From the NCBI RefSeq assembly GCF_018398315.1, contig NZ_JAHBRW010000001.1, positions 3,232,501 to 3,296,500 of the forward strand: DNA of 64,000 nt, given 5' to 3'. A program made the translations under genes and the position numbers. The notes under the pieces were generated by a model. The model saw only the letters and a program-made list of their open reading frames with translations. It was not told the origin of the DNA and ran no database searches. The DNA comes from Chelatococcus sp. YT9. Its GTDB lineage: Bacteria; Pseudomonadota; Alphaproteobacteria; Rhizobiales; Beijerinckiaceae. Below are positions 1 to 9,336 of the stretch, in pieces. Each line of letters begins with the position of its first letter. The stretch's first letter is position 1.

Positions 1-369
1 GCTGCGACCCTCCTCGGTCATGCGCACGATCTGCGTGCGCCTGTCCTGCGGCAGGGCGGTGCGGGTCACGTGGCCGCTGGCAAGCAGGCGTTCCACGATG
101 GCCGTGACATTGCCGGCGGATACCATGAGGCGCTTGGAAACCTCCCCGAGAACAAGCCCATCCTCCGCCTTCTCGAGCTGAGCGAGCAGGTCGAAGCGAG
201 GCAGCGTGAAGTCAAAATCGTCACGCAGCTTCCTGCGGATCTCGTTCTCAATCAGTGTCGTGCAGGTCAAGAGGCGAAGCCATAGGCGCAGTTCCGCTCG
301 ATGATCGGCGGGAGCCTCAGCCACCTTGGTCTCGGCGTCGATCCAGGGCTCGACATCGGTTGTGCTCAC
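1..369 (-). CDS. MarR-family transcriptional regulator (C-terminus cut by window edge)
   Basis: The leftward reading frame from a GTG at 369 gives 123 residues and runs off the left edge. It has the MarR winged-helix layout: an N-terminal helix (residues 25-50, WLRLLTCTTLIENEIRRKL), the LPRFDLLAQLEKAEDG segment, a recognition helix near SAGNVTAIVERLLASG (about 89-104) and the start of the wing (TRTALPQDRRTQIVRMTEEG). An AGGTG Shine-Dalgarno lies just upstream, and the start overlaps the SDR stop by four bases (GTGA), so the genes are translationally coupled. MarR proteins are usually phenolic- or CoA-thioester-responsive repressors. It probably controls the SDR operon. Confidence 0.85.
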   Translation of the reverse strand, partial: MSTTDVEPWIDAETKVAEAPADHRAELRLWLRLLTCTTLIENEIRRKLRDDFDFTLPRFDLLAQLEKAEDGLVLGEVSKRLMVSAGNVTAIVERLLASGHVTRTALPQDRRTQIVRMTEEGRS

Positions 370-1103
370 ACTTCACCTCCGGCAATCACGATACACTGCC
401 CGGTGACAGCCGCTGCACCGTCACTCGCGAGCCAGACCGCTGCACTCGCGACCTCTTCCGGTTTGATCAGCCGCCCCATCGGGTTGGATGCCGTGAAATG
501 CGCCTTTGCCTCCTCAGGCGAGCGGTTTGTCTTTGCGACAATGCTTTTGACACTGTCCGCCACCAGATCTGTGTCCGTATAGCCGGGGCAGACGGCGTTC
601 ACGGTGACACCGGACTTTGCCATCTCCAGCGCTACCGCGCGTGTCAGCCCGACAACGGCATGTTTGGCAGCCACATAGGCGGACACATAGGCGTACCCCT
701 TCACGCCCGCCGTGGAGGCGATATTGATGACGCGCCCGAAGCCGCGCTCCACCATGCCGGGCATCGCTGCACGCATCGCCTCGGCGGCGCTCTCAACATT
801 GAGCGCCATCATGCGCCGGAAGAGATCGCGATCGCTTTTCAGGAACGGAGCAGTGCCGGCACCGCCGGCGTTGTTGACGAGAATATCGAAGCCGCTGCCG
901 GCGATTGCGGTAAGCTGTCCGGCGTCGATCACGTCGATCGTTTCGCCTCGTACGGCAACGCCTTCGGCGACAGCCGCGTCGAGTGTCTCACGGTTGCGGC
1001 CCAGGATCGTGACCTCGTGGCCCGCCGCAGTTAACGCAGCGGCGATGGCCCGCCCAATGCCCCGACTTCCCCCTGTTACCAGCGCGCGCCGCGTCACCAT
1101 CAT
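366..1103 (-). CDS. SDR-family NAD(P)-dependent oxidoreductase (3-hydroxyacyl-CoA dehydrogenase/FabG-like)
   Basis: A 245-residue short-chain dehydrogenase. The cofactor motif TGGSRGIGRA is at about residues 8-17, NNAG follows at about 77, and the catalytic Ser and YVAAK are at about 130-150. The C-terminus has the classical SDR ending (WLASDGAAAVTGQCIVIAGG). The most plausible start is the ATG pair at 1103/1100; the frame stays open further upstream but that part is not SDR-like. It is translationally coupled to the MarR gene. SDR plus MarR pairs occur in aromatic-CoA and 2-aminobenzoate degradation clusters of alphaproteobacteria, but the deciding neighbours lie outside the window, so the substrate is unassigned. 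Confidence 0.85.
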   Translation of the reverse strand: MMVTRRALVTGGSRGIGRAIAAALTAAGHEVTILGRNRETLDAAVAEGVAVRGETIDVIDAGQLTAIAGSGFDILVNNAGGAGTAPFLKSDRDLFRRMMALNVESAAEAMRAAMPGMVERGFGRVINIASTAGVKGYAYVSAYVAAKHAVVGLTRAVALEMAKSGVTVNAVCPGYTDTDLVADSVKSIVAKTNRSPEEAKAHFTASNPMGRLIKPEEVASAAVWLASDGAAAVTGQCIVIAGGEV

Positions 1104-1301
1104 GAATCCAATTTCTACCGGCGAATTGCCGCGAAGTGTAGACCGGCACCCGAATAGTTCAAGCTCAAAATAATTACGGGGCGCTTCGGTAAAGCCTGAT
1201 GGAGAGCGCCCCTGCGCAGGAGAAGCGACGAGTTGCACCTTTGCTGAGATGAAGGTATAACCCTTGTCGAGCATCAGGTTGCATTTCCCTGGGGTAAGAG
1301 C

Positions 1302-4300
1302 ATGCAGAACACGACCATTGGCGTGAAGGTCAGCGACGAGTTGAAGGCCCGGCTCAAGGCTGCCGCGGAAGCGGTTGGTCGATCCCCCCATTGGCTGATC
1401 AAGCAGTCGTTGGTCGCGACGATCGAGCGCATCGAGCGAGGGGAGCTGCGGGATTTCGGCTCCGAAGCGCCCTTCGCGCTCGATGTGCTGGATACGCCGG
1501 TGGAGGCGGAGCAGGGGCCGCGTCCCTTCATCGCCTTCGCCCAGTCCATCCAGCCGCAGAGCGTGCTGCGCGCGGCCATCACCGCTGCTTACCGTCGCCC
1601 CGAACCGGAATGTCTGCCAGCGCTGATCGCCGGTGCGACCCTGTCGCCGCAGGCGGCCGAGCTCGCCCGCGCCCGCGCGCGGGATCTCGTGCTCGCCCTG
1701 CGGGCCAAAAACGATGGCGGCGGGGTCAAGGGACTCATCAACGAATACTCGCTGTCGAGCCAGGAAGGCGTCGCCCTGATGTGCCTCGCCGAGGCCTTGC
1801 TGCGTATTCCCGACAAGCCGACCCGTGACGCGCTCATCCGGGACAAGATCTCCTCAGGCGACTGGCAGACCCATGTCGGTCAGAGCCCGTCGCTCTTCGT
1901 CAATGCAGCGACGTGGGGTCTCGTCGTTACCGGCAAGCTCACGTCGACCACCAGCGAGGGTGGCCTGTCGGCGGCGCTTACCCGCCTTATCGGCCGGGGC
2001 GGCGAGCCCCTGATCCGCAAGGGTGTCGACATGGCCATGCGCCTGATGGGCGAGCAGTTCGTCACGGGCCAGACCATCGGCGAGGCCCTTGCCAACAGCC
2101 GCTCGCTGGAGGCGCGCGGCTTCCGCTATTCCTACGACATGCTAGGCGAGGCAGCGACGACGGCTCAGGATGCAGCCCGTTATTACGCGGATTACGAGCA
2201 GGCGATCCACGCGATCGGCAAGGCTTCCAACCGGCGCGGGATTTACGAGGGGCCGGGCATTTCCATCAAGCTGTCCGCGTTGCATCCCCGCTACAGCCGC
2301 GCCCAGGCCGATCGCGTGATGACCGAGCTCCTGCCGCGCGTGAAGGCGCTCGCAGTGCTGGCGCGCGGCTATGATATCGGCCTCAATATCGACGCTGAGG
2401 AAGCGGACCGGCTGGAGCTGTCTCTGGATCTGCTGGAATCGCTCTGCTTCGATCCCGATCTCGCCGGCTGGAACGGCATCGGCTTTGTAGTGCAGGCCTA
2501 TCAGAAGCGCTGCCCCTTCGTGATCGACTATTTGATCGATCTCGCCCGCCGCAGCCGCCACCGCATCATGGTGCGTCTGGTGAAGGGCGCCTATTGGGAC
2601 AGCGAGATCAAGGCCGCCCAGATCAACGGCCTCGAGGGCTTCCCCGTGTTCACGCGCAAGGTGCACACGGACGTCTCCTATGTCGCTTGCGCGAAGAAGC
2701 TCCTGGCGGCACCGGATGCGGTCTTCCCGCAGTTCGCGACGCATAATGCCCGCACGCTCTCGACCATCATGGCGATGGCCGGCGAGAACTACTACGCCGG
2801 CCAGTACGAGTTCCAATGTCTGCACGGCATGGGCGAGCCTCTCTATGACGAGGTGGTCGGCCCCGGAAAGCTCAACCGGCCATGCCGCATCTATGCGCCG
2901 GTCGGCACGCACGAGACGCTGCTCGCCTATCTCGTCCGGCGCCTCCTGGAGAATGGCGCCAACACCTCGTTCGTGCACCGCATTGCCGACAAGGCTGTGC
3001 CGGTGGACGATCTCATCGCTGATCCGGTTGAAGAGGCGCGCGCCATCGAGCCGATCGGTGCGCCGCACCCGAAGATATCAGCCCCCCGCGAGCTCTATGG
3101 CCGCGAGCGGGCCAACTCGGCCGGTCTCGACCTCTCCAACGAACAACGGCTCGCCTCCCTCTCGGCGGCGTTGCTCGCCAGCGCCGAGGCAACCTGGACC
3201 GCGCAGCCGATGCTCGGCGACGGCCTCGGCGACGGTACGGCCCGGCCGGTGCTGAACCCCGCCGACCGGCGCGACCAGGTCGGCACCGTGACAGAAGCCG
3301 ATGAGGCCACGGTGGCACGCGCAACAGCGCTCGCCGCCACCGCAGCGCCTATCTGGGAATCGACGCAGACTGACGAGCGCGCTGCTTGTCTGGAACGTGC
3401 AGCCGATATCATGGAAAGCCGCATGCCGACACTCATCGGCCTCATCGTGCGCGAGGCTGGTAAGTCCTTCGCGAATTCGATCGCCGAGGTGCGCGAGGCG
3501 GTGGATTTCCTGCGCTACTACGCCCTGGAGGCGCGCAGCCGGCTGAACGGTAACCACTATCGCCCGCTCGGGCCGATCGTCTGCATCAGTCCCTGGAACT
3601 TTCCGCTGGCCATCTTCACCGGCCAGGTAGCCGCGGCCCTTGCCGCTGGCAATCCCGTGCTGGCTAAGCCAGCGGAGGAGACACCGCTGATCGCGGCCGA
3701 AGCCGTTCGCATCCTGCGCGCGGCGGGAATTCCGGAAGCCGCGCTGCAGCTTGTGCCGGGCGATGGCAAGGTGGGAGCAGCGCTGGTGGCGGACGCCCAA
3801 GTGCGGGGTGTCATGTTCACCGGCTCCACCGAGGTGGCGCGCCTCATCCAGGGGCAACTGGCCGAGCGCCTGCTGCCCGACGGCCGTCCGGTGCCCCTGA
3901 TCGCCGAGACCGGCGGCCAGAACGCGCTAATCGTCGATTCCTCTGCCCTCGCCGAACAGGTGGTCAACGACGTCATCCAGTCCGCCTTCGACAGCGCCGG
4001 CCAGCGCTGCTCTGCGCTGCGTATCCTGTGTCTGCAGGAGGATGGGGCAGACCGGACCCTCAGCATGCTGAAGGGCGCGCTGAAGGAGCTCACCATCGGC
4101 AATCCGGATACTCTAGCAACGGACGTCGGGCCGGTGATCACGGCAGAGGCGCGCGACACCATCCTCGCCCATGTCGACACCATGCGGCAGCGCGGCCGTC
4201 GCGTCGAGGAAAGCGCGCTCTCGGAGGAGGCGAAGCACGGCACTTTCGTGGCGCCGACGCTGATCGAGATCGACAGCATCGCCGATTGCGAGCGCGAGGT

Positions 4301-5201
4301 GTTCGGCCCTGTCTTGCACGTGCTTCGCTACAAGCGGGACGATATCGATCGGCTCATCGCGGACATCAACGCCACGGGCTATGGTCTCACTTTCGGCCTG
4401 CACACCCGCATCGATGAAACGATTGCCCAGGTGACGAGCCGGATCGAGGCGGGCAACCTCTACATCAACCGCAACATCATCGGCGCAGTGGTCGGTGTGC
4501 AGCCCTTCGGCGGGTGCGGCCTTTCAGGGACCGGCCCGAAGGCCGGCGGCCCACTCTATCTCGGCCGGCTGCTTGCAGTGCGGCCGGCGGAGCCGCAGCC
4601 TATCTTGCCGGTGCGCGAACCGGACGCCGGGGCGATCAGCTATCGCGATTGGCTCGTCAGCGAGGGCCTGACCACCGAAGCCGCCCGGGTGACGGCTTAT
4701 ATCCAGCAAGCGCAGATCGGCGGAGCCATTGAGCTGCGCGGTCCGGTCGGCGAGCGTAACGTCTACAAACTGAAGCCGCGCGGGCGCATCGCGGCGCGCG
4801 CGCAGACGGAGAGCGGATTGCTGCTGCAGCTCGGCGCCATTCTGGCAACAGGCAACAGTGCGGTCATAGCCAAGGCCGGCGAAGGAGGCAGCTCCAGTGA
4901 GGGGACCAAGCGCATTGCCAACCTGCCGGAGGCCTTGAAACGCCGCGTCTTCTTCGTGGACGACCTGGGGGCGGCAGATATGGCGGCCATGCTCTTCGAG
5001 GGCGACAGCGACGCGCTGCAGGCCGCAAACCGCACACTTGCGGGACGCGCCGGCGCTATCGTTGGCCTTCAGGGAGCCTCTCCCGCCGGCCTTGCCTCAG
5101 GGGCCGAGGACTACTGCCTGGACTGGCTGATGGAGGAAGTGTCCATCAGCACGAACACGGCGGCGGCCGGCGGCAACGCGAGCCTGATGACGATCGGCTG
5201 A
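1302..5201 (+). CDS. putA: Trifunctional PutA: regulator, proline dehydrogenase and P5C/glutamate-semialdehyde dehydrogenase
   Basis: A 1299-residue PutA. Proline dehydrogenase (FAD) makes pyrroline-5-carboxylate, which is channelled to the NAD-dependent aldehyde dehydrogenase and ends as glutamate. Residues 1-45 (IGVKVSDELKARLKAAAEA) are a ribbon-helix-helix DNA-binding domain, so this is the autoregulating type. The PRODH barrel spans about 260-545 (VRLVKGAYWD, QFATHNARTL, CLHGMGEPLYDEVVG). The ALDH domain spans about 640-1110 (PWNFPLAIFTGQ, FTGSTEVARLI) with catalytic Cys903 in SAGQRCSALR. A C-terminal ALDH-like domain of about 180 residues follows, as in other long PutA proteins. The start is set by ATG after a purine-rich GGGGTAAG. 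The 198-bp gap to the divergent SDR gene should hold its promoter and any PutA operator. Confidence 0.97.
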   Translation: MQNTTIGVKVSDELKARLKAAAEAVGRSPHWLIKQSLVATIERIERGELRDFGSEAPFALDVLDTPVEAEQGPRPFIAFAQSIQPQSVLRAAITAAYRRPEPECLPALIAGATLSPQAAELARARARDLVLALRAKNDGGGVKGLINEYSLSSQEGVALMCLAEALLRIPDKPTRDALIRDKISSGDWQTHVGQSPSLFVNAATWGLVVTGKLTSTTSEGGLSAALTRLIGRGGEPLIRKGVDMAMRLMGEQFVTGQTIGEALANSRSLEARGFRYSYDMLGEAATTAQDAARYYADYEQAIHAIGKASNRRGIYEGPGISIKLSALHPRYSRAQADRVMTELLPRVKALAVLARGYDIGLNIDAEEADRLELSLDLLESLCFDPDLAGWNGIGFVVQAYQKRCPFVIDYLIDLARRSRHRIMVRLVKGAYWDSEIKAAQINGLEGFPVFTRKVHTDVSYVACAKKLLAAPDAVFPQFATHNARTLSTIMAMAGENYYAGQYEFQCLHGMGEPLYDEVVGPGKLNRPCRIYAPVGTHETLLAYLVRRLLENGANTSFVHRIADKAVPVDDLIADPVEEARAIEPIGAPHPKISAPRELYGRERANSAGLDLSNEQRLASLSAALLASAEATWTAQPMLGDGLGDGTARPVLNPADRRDQVGTVTEADEATVARATALAATAAPIWESTQTDERAACLERAADIMESRMPTLIGLIVREAGKSFANSIAEVREAVDFLRYYALEARSRLNGNHYRPLGPIVCISPWNFPLAIFTGQVAAALAAGNPVLAKPAEETPLIAAEAVRILRAAGIPEAALQLVPGDGKVGAALVADAQVRGVMFTGSTEVARLIQGQLAERLLPDGRPVPLIAETGGQNALIVDSSALAEQVVNDVIQSAFDSAGQRCSALRILCLQEDGADRTLSMLKGALKELTIGNPDTLATDVGPVITAEARDTILAHVDTMRQRGRRVEESALSEEAKHGTFVAPTLIEIDSIADCEREVFGPVLHVLRYKRDDIDRLIADINATGYGLTFGLHTRIDETIAQVTSRIEAGNLYINRNIIGAVVGVQPFGGCGLSGTGPKAGGPLYLGRLLAVRPAEPQPILPVREPDAGAISYRDWLVSEGLTTEAARVTAYIQQAQIGGAIELRGPVGERNVYKLKPRGRIAARAQTESGLLLQLGAILATGNSAVIAKAGEGGSSSEGTKRIANLPEALKRRVFFVDDLGAADMAAMLFEGDSDALQAANRTLAGRAGAIVGLQGASPAGLASGAEDYCLDWLMEEVSISTNTAAAGGNASLMTIG

Positions 5202-6267
5202 GAGGCGGGTCCGGAACACCGGGGCCTGAGGTTCTCAGGTTTCGGTAGAGAGCATGAGGCCCGTTCACCCCATCTGTTTACGCAGATCAGGTGACGGGCG
5301 CGCTGGCTTTACGACCGTGAGACCGCTCTTTCCGCGGCGGTTCTCGCCGCAGCCCCTGAGCCCTTCCGGAATGAGCTCAGCTCATTTTTCGGGCTTGGCG
5401 CGAAAGTAATCTCTGAAATGCGGAACAGGTTTGTTCGACGATACCAACATGCGAAAGCGTCATTCCGCTGAGGATAATTGTTAACAAACATGGTTAACGC
5501 GTGCTCCGGCGCGACCGGACTTTGGCATCGCTTTTTTAGTAGGTAGATGTTGCCGCCCGCGAGATTTCGTGAGAAGATATCAGCGTTCTCGATACTATAT
5601 TATTTAAGGATTTGCTATGGATTGTCGTCGCAGGCGTTCTCCATAACGCGCGAACATGTCAAAAATCCAGTACCATGACTGATTGGCTCGTCACGGGCGG
5701 AGCGCTGACGCGCTTTGTCGGACCAGTGACTTGCGGCGCGCCCAGCGGCGGCCCCGGCGATCGTCGCCGACCCGCAAAGTATGCCTATTTTCCTTTCTTC
5801 CAAAATAAATGGAAGTCAAAAATGAATCCGTAGATGAATTGATCTTGATTGTTTTCAGGTGCCTATAATATAAATAGATCCAAAGAATATATACTATGCC
5901 CGAATGCCGTGCATTCGCGGGACGATCCGCTACGGCATCGGATGGAGTGCACAGTAGTGGCGGCAGACCCACCGTTTTCATCGCATTTCCGCAGCCGCAT
6001 GCCAATCGTTCGGTACGACTTGGCAATGTCTGACGCTGGGTGCTGAACGGCGCGTCCTGTTGTCAATGGCGTGATGTTGCCGATAGCGAAAGAAAATGGA
6101 GCTGCTGGAGCTGGAGCGCTTACGCCGCGCAGCCGCTCCGTATTTACTGTGATCAAGGTGAGAGATCTTTGCCATCTTAGGGATGTTTGAGACCGCTGAG
6201 TTTTACCTGCGTAGAGTTTGTTTGCGTGATCGCGTTATTGAAGTGTTTATTACATTGGAGATTGAAG
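5202..6267. other. Long intergenic region (about 1.07 kb), locally AT-rich, no convincing gene
   Basis: After putA there is a short hairpin (CCTGAG-GTT-CTCAGG at 5225-5239, followed by TTTCGG) that could be a weak terminator. From about 5560 to 6260 composition becomes noticeably AT-richer than the flanks, with runs such as TATTATTTAAGG. The short open frames here (60-110 codons on both strands) lack ribosome sites and recognisable domains, so I do not call them. The region probably contains the promoter of the small secreted protein at 6268. Confidence 0.5.
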
Positions 6268-6624
6268 ATGAGAAAGTTCTCGTTAATCGTTGTAATATCA
6301 TTGCTCGGGATCAATTCAGCGTTCGCTTATACTACTCCGGACTGTGACACTGTCGTGGCGGAGACCTCGGGCGGGCCTGGAACACTGACCGTTACTGCCA
6401 ACCGGGACGCGTCTATGGGGACGAACTGGTTGATCAGCGGCGGCGGCTGTGAGATATACGACGTTCAGGCCGGCACAGGCCTTGGCGATCGGCAGACCGC
6501 TGCAATCACCGTTTCGCGGCCGATGACGAATTTGACTCAATGGCGATGCGAAGCCAAATCCGATCCTGGACGTATAGAGACTTATAAGCTGCGTGCGATC
6601 GGCATCTTCTGTCGTTTGCCATGA
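6268..6624 (+). CDS. Small secreted cysteine-containing protein of unknown function
   Basis: The chosen ATG follows TTGGAG by seven bases and opens directly into a Sec signal peptide (MRKFSLIVVISLLGINSAFA, cleavage after AFA at about residue 20). An in-frame ATG at 6187 would add 27 residues that bury the signal, so I reject it. The mature part is about 98 residues and has four cysteines (TPDCDTV, GGGCEIYD, QWRCEAK, IFCRLP), enough for two disulfides; it is probably periplasmic or exported. I recognise no family. Codon use is less GC-biased than neighbouring genes and it sits beside an AT-rich intergenic stretch, which hints at acquisition. Confidence 0.6.
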   Translation: MRKFSLIVVISLLGINSAFAYTTPDCDTVVAETSGGPGTLTVTANRDASMGTNWLISGGGCEIYDVQAGTGLGDRQTAAITVSRPMTNLTQWRCEAKSDPGRIETYKLRAIGIFCRLP

Positions 6625-6642
6625 AGCATTGGTAGCTGTCTT

Positions 6643-6674
6643 GATAGGCTGAGGTGCCCCCGCCTCAGCCTATC
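6643..6674. terminator. Perfect 12-bp hairpin between convergent genes
   Basis: GATAGGCTGAGG, an eight-base loop and CCTCAGCCTATC form a perfect stem. It lies 18 bases after the small secreted protein and 40 bases before the stop of the convergent TonB-domain gene. There is no strong T-run on either side, so it may stop transcription from both directions weakly or stabilise mRNA 3' ends. Confidence 0.6.
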
Positions 6675-6713
6675 ATTGTATCGCTTACGTCGGTTCACGG
6701 CAGGGATACCGCC

Positions 6714-7343
6714 CTATTGGGGCGGTGGTAGCGTCAGCGAGGGAGGGGTCTCAAGTCCCTGCCGTTCGGCTGGCTGTCGCCGCTGGGGTGCGGGACGTTC
6801 CGCCACTGGCCCGCGCGGCTCGGCGCGCTCGGTCTGTTGGCGCCGCGGAACCGGCGGCTTGGCTTGCGTCGGCTTGGCGGGCTGCTTGACTGCAGGCTTT
6901 CCAGGCGCGGGGACGGGTGTCGGATCCGGATCCTTAAGCCGAAAATTGATGGGCAGGGTAACCGTGGCCGCAATGGCCTTGCCATCCTGGCTTGCAGGCG
7001 AGAAACGCCATCGACGCACGGCCAGCACAGCAGCCTCGTCGAGCAGCGCGACGTTGCTGCTGCGCGCGATGCCGATCTGTCGCGGTATGCCGCCTTCGTC
7101 GACCATCACCTGCAGCAGCACAGTGCCCTCTTGGCCGCTTTGGCGCAGTGCCTCGGGATAGGCCGGCCAGTTCTTCATCACGTCGCTGGGATTGGGGCGG
7201 GGCGGAATGACAGGCGCCACGGCAGCCGACGCAGAACCCGCGCCGGGCGGGGATTCTTGCGCCGGAACGCCAGCGGCGGTCAATGCTGCAAAGCCGAAGG
7301 CGAGTAACCCCAGGAGGGCTCGATGCGCGTGGTAAGGTATCAT
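6714..7343 (-). CDS. TonB C-terminal-domain protein with proline-rich tail
   Basis: A 209-residue exported protein. Residues 1-28 resemble a signal peptide (LLGLLAFGFAALTAAGVPAQ). A TonB_C-like domain covers about 58-135 (WPAYPEALRQSGQEGTVLLQ, VDEGGIPRQIGIARSS, AAVLAVRRWRFSPA, LPINF). A proline- and lysine/arginine-rich tail fills 136-209 (PTPVPAPGKPAVKQPAKPTQ). Classical TonB runs membrane anchor, proline-rich spacer, C-terminal domain, so the order here is reversed and the proline region cannot act as the usual periplasm-spanning arm. The family transmits energy to outer-membrane receptors or acts as a periplasmic partner domain. No receptor or ExbBD gene is nearby, so its role is unknown. 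Confidence 0.75.
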   Translation of the reverse strand: MIPYHAHRALLGLLAFGFAALTAAGVPAQESPPGAGSASAAVAPVIPPRPNPSDVMKNWPAYPEALRQSGQEGTVLLQVMVDEGGIPRQIGIARSSNVALLDEAAVLAVRRWRFSPASQDGKAIAATVTLPINFRLKDPDPTPVPAPGKPAVKQPAKPTQAKPPVPRRQQTERAEPRGPVAERPAPQRRQPAERQGLETPPSLTLPPPQ

Positions 7344-7620
7344 GCGCGGATGATTATACGGAACACCATCACAGGTCGAGACCGTAAAGAAAGATATCCA
7401 GGAAAGGGGCCTGGTTCTCTATCGAATATTGGAGGATCGACGATCTGTTCTTAAATAGAAGAATTTCAAACTGGGGTGTATCGATCAATCGCGCGGCTTG
7501 TGCTTCCCGCTCCCTGTTCGACAGGCTCCCCGCGGCATCCTGGCCGGAGCCTGCGTCGAAACCGCCGCTTGCCGTGCGAGCAAAAAGGGCGTTTCTCGAT
7601 AGAGGCGAGATGGGGAGCAT

Positions 7621-8199
7621 GTGCGGATGGAAGATCGAGGCATGGCAAGCGAAGTCGGGGCAGGGACCCTGGGAGTGCGTGACGCGGAGGAGGCCGACAT
7701 GGCGGCCGTTCAGGCGATCTATGAGCATCATGTCCTCCACGGCCTCGCGACGTTCGAGGAGGTGCCGCCGGACGTCGAGGAAATGAAGCGGCGACGGCGG
7801 GAGGTGCTGAAGCTTGGTTTGCCCTATCTCGTCGCGGATATCGCGGGGAGGGTGGTGGGCTACAGCTACGCAACCACCTACCGCGCGCGCGCGGCCTATC
7901 GCTTCACTGTGGAGGATTCCATCTATGTTGCGCATGGGCTTGGGGGAAAGGGTATCGGCCGGGCGCTGCTTCGTGAGCTGATCACGCGCTGCGAGGCCGG
8001 ACCATGGCGCCAGATGCTGGCGGTAATCGGTGATTCCCGCAATGCGGGCTCGGTTGGGGTCCACAGGAGCCTTGGTTTCGCCCTCATCGGCACATTGCCG
8101 GCGGTCGGCTTCAAATTCGGTGGCTGGGTCGATACGGTGCTCATGCAGCGTTCGCTCGGCCCAGGTCAGACGACGCTCCCAGAGACCCTTCACCGCTGA
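7621..8199 (+). CDS. GNAT-family acetyltransferase, phosphinothricin/L-amino-acid N-acetyltransferase type
   Basis: A GNAT protein of about 190 residues. From VRDAEEADMAAVQAIYEHHV (about 18-37) it follows the PAT/MddA/YncA pattern: TFEEVPPD, the YATTYRARAAYRFTVEDSIY strand pair and the acetyl-CoA binding motif GLGGKGIGRALLRELI near residue 110. IGDSRNAGSVGVHRSLGF and the C-terminal GGWVDTVLMQRSL also fit. Relatives acetylate L-methionine sulfoximine, phosphinothricin or related amino acids; substrate cannot be read from sequence. The GTG at 7621 follows GGGGAG; ATG at 7627 or 7642 are alternatives. The LOG-family gene follows within 15 bases. Confidence 0.85.
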   Translation: MRMEDRGMASEVGAGTLGVRDAEEADMAAVQAIYEHHVLHGLATFEEVPPDVEEMKRRRREVLKLGLPYLVADIAGRVVGYSYATTYRARAAYRFTVEDSIYVAHGLGGKGIGRALLRELITRCEAGPWRQMLAVIGDSRNAGSVGVHRSLGFALIGTLPAVGFKFGGWVDTVLMQRSLGPGQTTLPETLHR

Positions 8200-8213
8200 A
8201 CTTTTTGGATATC

Positions 8214-9023
8214 ATGGCCGCTTCCTTGTCCACGCCTACCGCCACTGCGAATTCCCCAGCCGCTCCGAATGCAGCCCAGTCCGCCTCGCCCTCCTATCGT
8301 CTCCCTGCGTTGGACCAGGATTTCCTACTGGGCGATTCCATGCGGGGGGTGCGCTTCCTGCTGGAATACGCAAAGGCGGAGGAAGCGCTGCGCGCGTGGG
8401 GTGTTCGTTCGACCATCGTGGTGTTCGGCAGCGCCCGCGTGGGCGAGAGCGGAGGAGGGCGCCACTCCGGCTGGTATGCCGCGGCGCGAGAGTTCGGCAA
8501 GATCGCTTCCGAGCGCGGCGGTGCGCTCTGCCCGAATGGAAACGAGCGAGACAACGTCATTGCGACGGGTGGCGGGCCCGGCATCATGGAGGCCGCCAAT
8601 CGCGGCGCGCTGGACGCGGGGGCTCCTTCGATCGGCTTCAACATTACCCTGCCGCACGAGCAGGAGCCGAACGCCTATTCAACCCCGGATCTTACCTTCC
8701 GCTTCCACTATTTCGCGATGCGCAAGATGCACTTGGCGATGCGCGCCAACGGTCTTGTCGTCTTTCCCGGCGGCTTCGGCACGCTTGACGAACTCTTCGA
8801 GATCCTCACATTGCGACAGACGCACAAGGCTCCTCCACTGCCAATCGTCCTGTATGACAAGGCTTACTGGACTTCGGTCATCAATTTTCAGGCGATGGTG
8901 GACGAGGGAATGATCAGTGCTGCTGATTGCGAGCTGTTCGGCTTTGCCGATACGGCGGAGGCGACATGGTCGGCGCTGCTGCGGCTTGGGCTCAATGTCG
9001 TGACTGCGGCGCGCCAAACCTGA
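8214..9023 (+). CDS. LOG-family protein (TIGR00730 Rossmann fold, nucleoside-5'-monophosphate ribohydrolase-like)
   Basis: About 269 residues. After a low-complexity N-terminus (Ala/Ser/Pro-rich, 1-35) comes a Rossmann domain with VVFGSARVGE, the glycine loop GGGPGIMEAANRG and the family signature PGGFGTLDELFE. This signature marks the lysine-decarboxylase-like/LOG superfamily, whose characterised members are cytokinin-activating or nucleotide 5'-monophosphate nucleosidases. The in-frame TTG at 8205 is possible, but ATG at 8214 is preferred. The acetyltransferase gene lies immediately upstream on the same strand, so they may be co-transcribed. Confidence 0.85.
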   Translation: MAASLSTPTATANSPAAPNAAQSASPSYRLPALDQDFLLGDSMRGVRFLLEYAKAEEALRAWGVRSTIVVFGSARVGESGGGRHSGWYAAAREFGKIASERGGALCPNGNERDNVIATGGGPGIMEAANRGALDAGAPSIGFNITLPHEQEPNAYSTPDLTFRFHYFAMRKMHLAMRANGLVVFPGGFGTLDELFEILTLRQTHKAPPLPIVLYDKAYWTSVINFQAMVDEGMISAADCELFGFADTAEATWSALLRLGLNVVTAARQT

Positions 9024-9336
9024 CACCGAATTCGCGTTATGTAGCGGCCGCCGCTCCGTCGCACTCGACGTGTGACGGAGGCACAGGGGTGGCGACATTA
9101 AGCATTTTATGACTTGGCCATCGATTGCGCTGACCGGCAGCGTGGTGTGTGGTAGAACGGCACCGGCTAAAGCAAGATCTGCCGCTGTTCTACCTCTATG
9201 ACCTGACATCGCGTGGCCGACCTATCGCCTACACTTGGATCTTAATGCTTTGGCTGTCCTCCCGCAGAGCCTGAATGGGTCTGCAAAACCGGTCTACGCC
9301 GATAGTCGCGATCCGATACCGAGAAGGAGCCGTCCA
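9024..9336. other. Intergenic region before dps, nothing recognised
   Basis: I see no open frame with a ribosome site, no clear hairpin terminator and no recognisable OxyR or other operator. The dps promoter must lie here. Confidence 0.4.

Noticed and set aside
2142-3068. A 308-codon leftward frame inside putA
   Set aside because: Antisense shadow of the PRODH domain, with no recognisable motif.
5612-6156. Short frames on both strands in the AT-rich intergenic region
   Set aside because: No ribosome sites, no domains, and the two strands' frames overlap one another.
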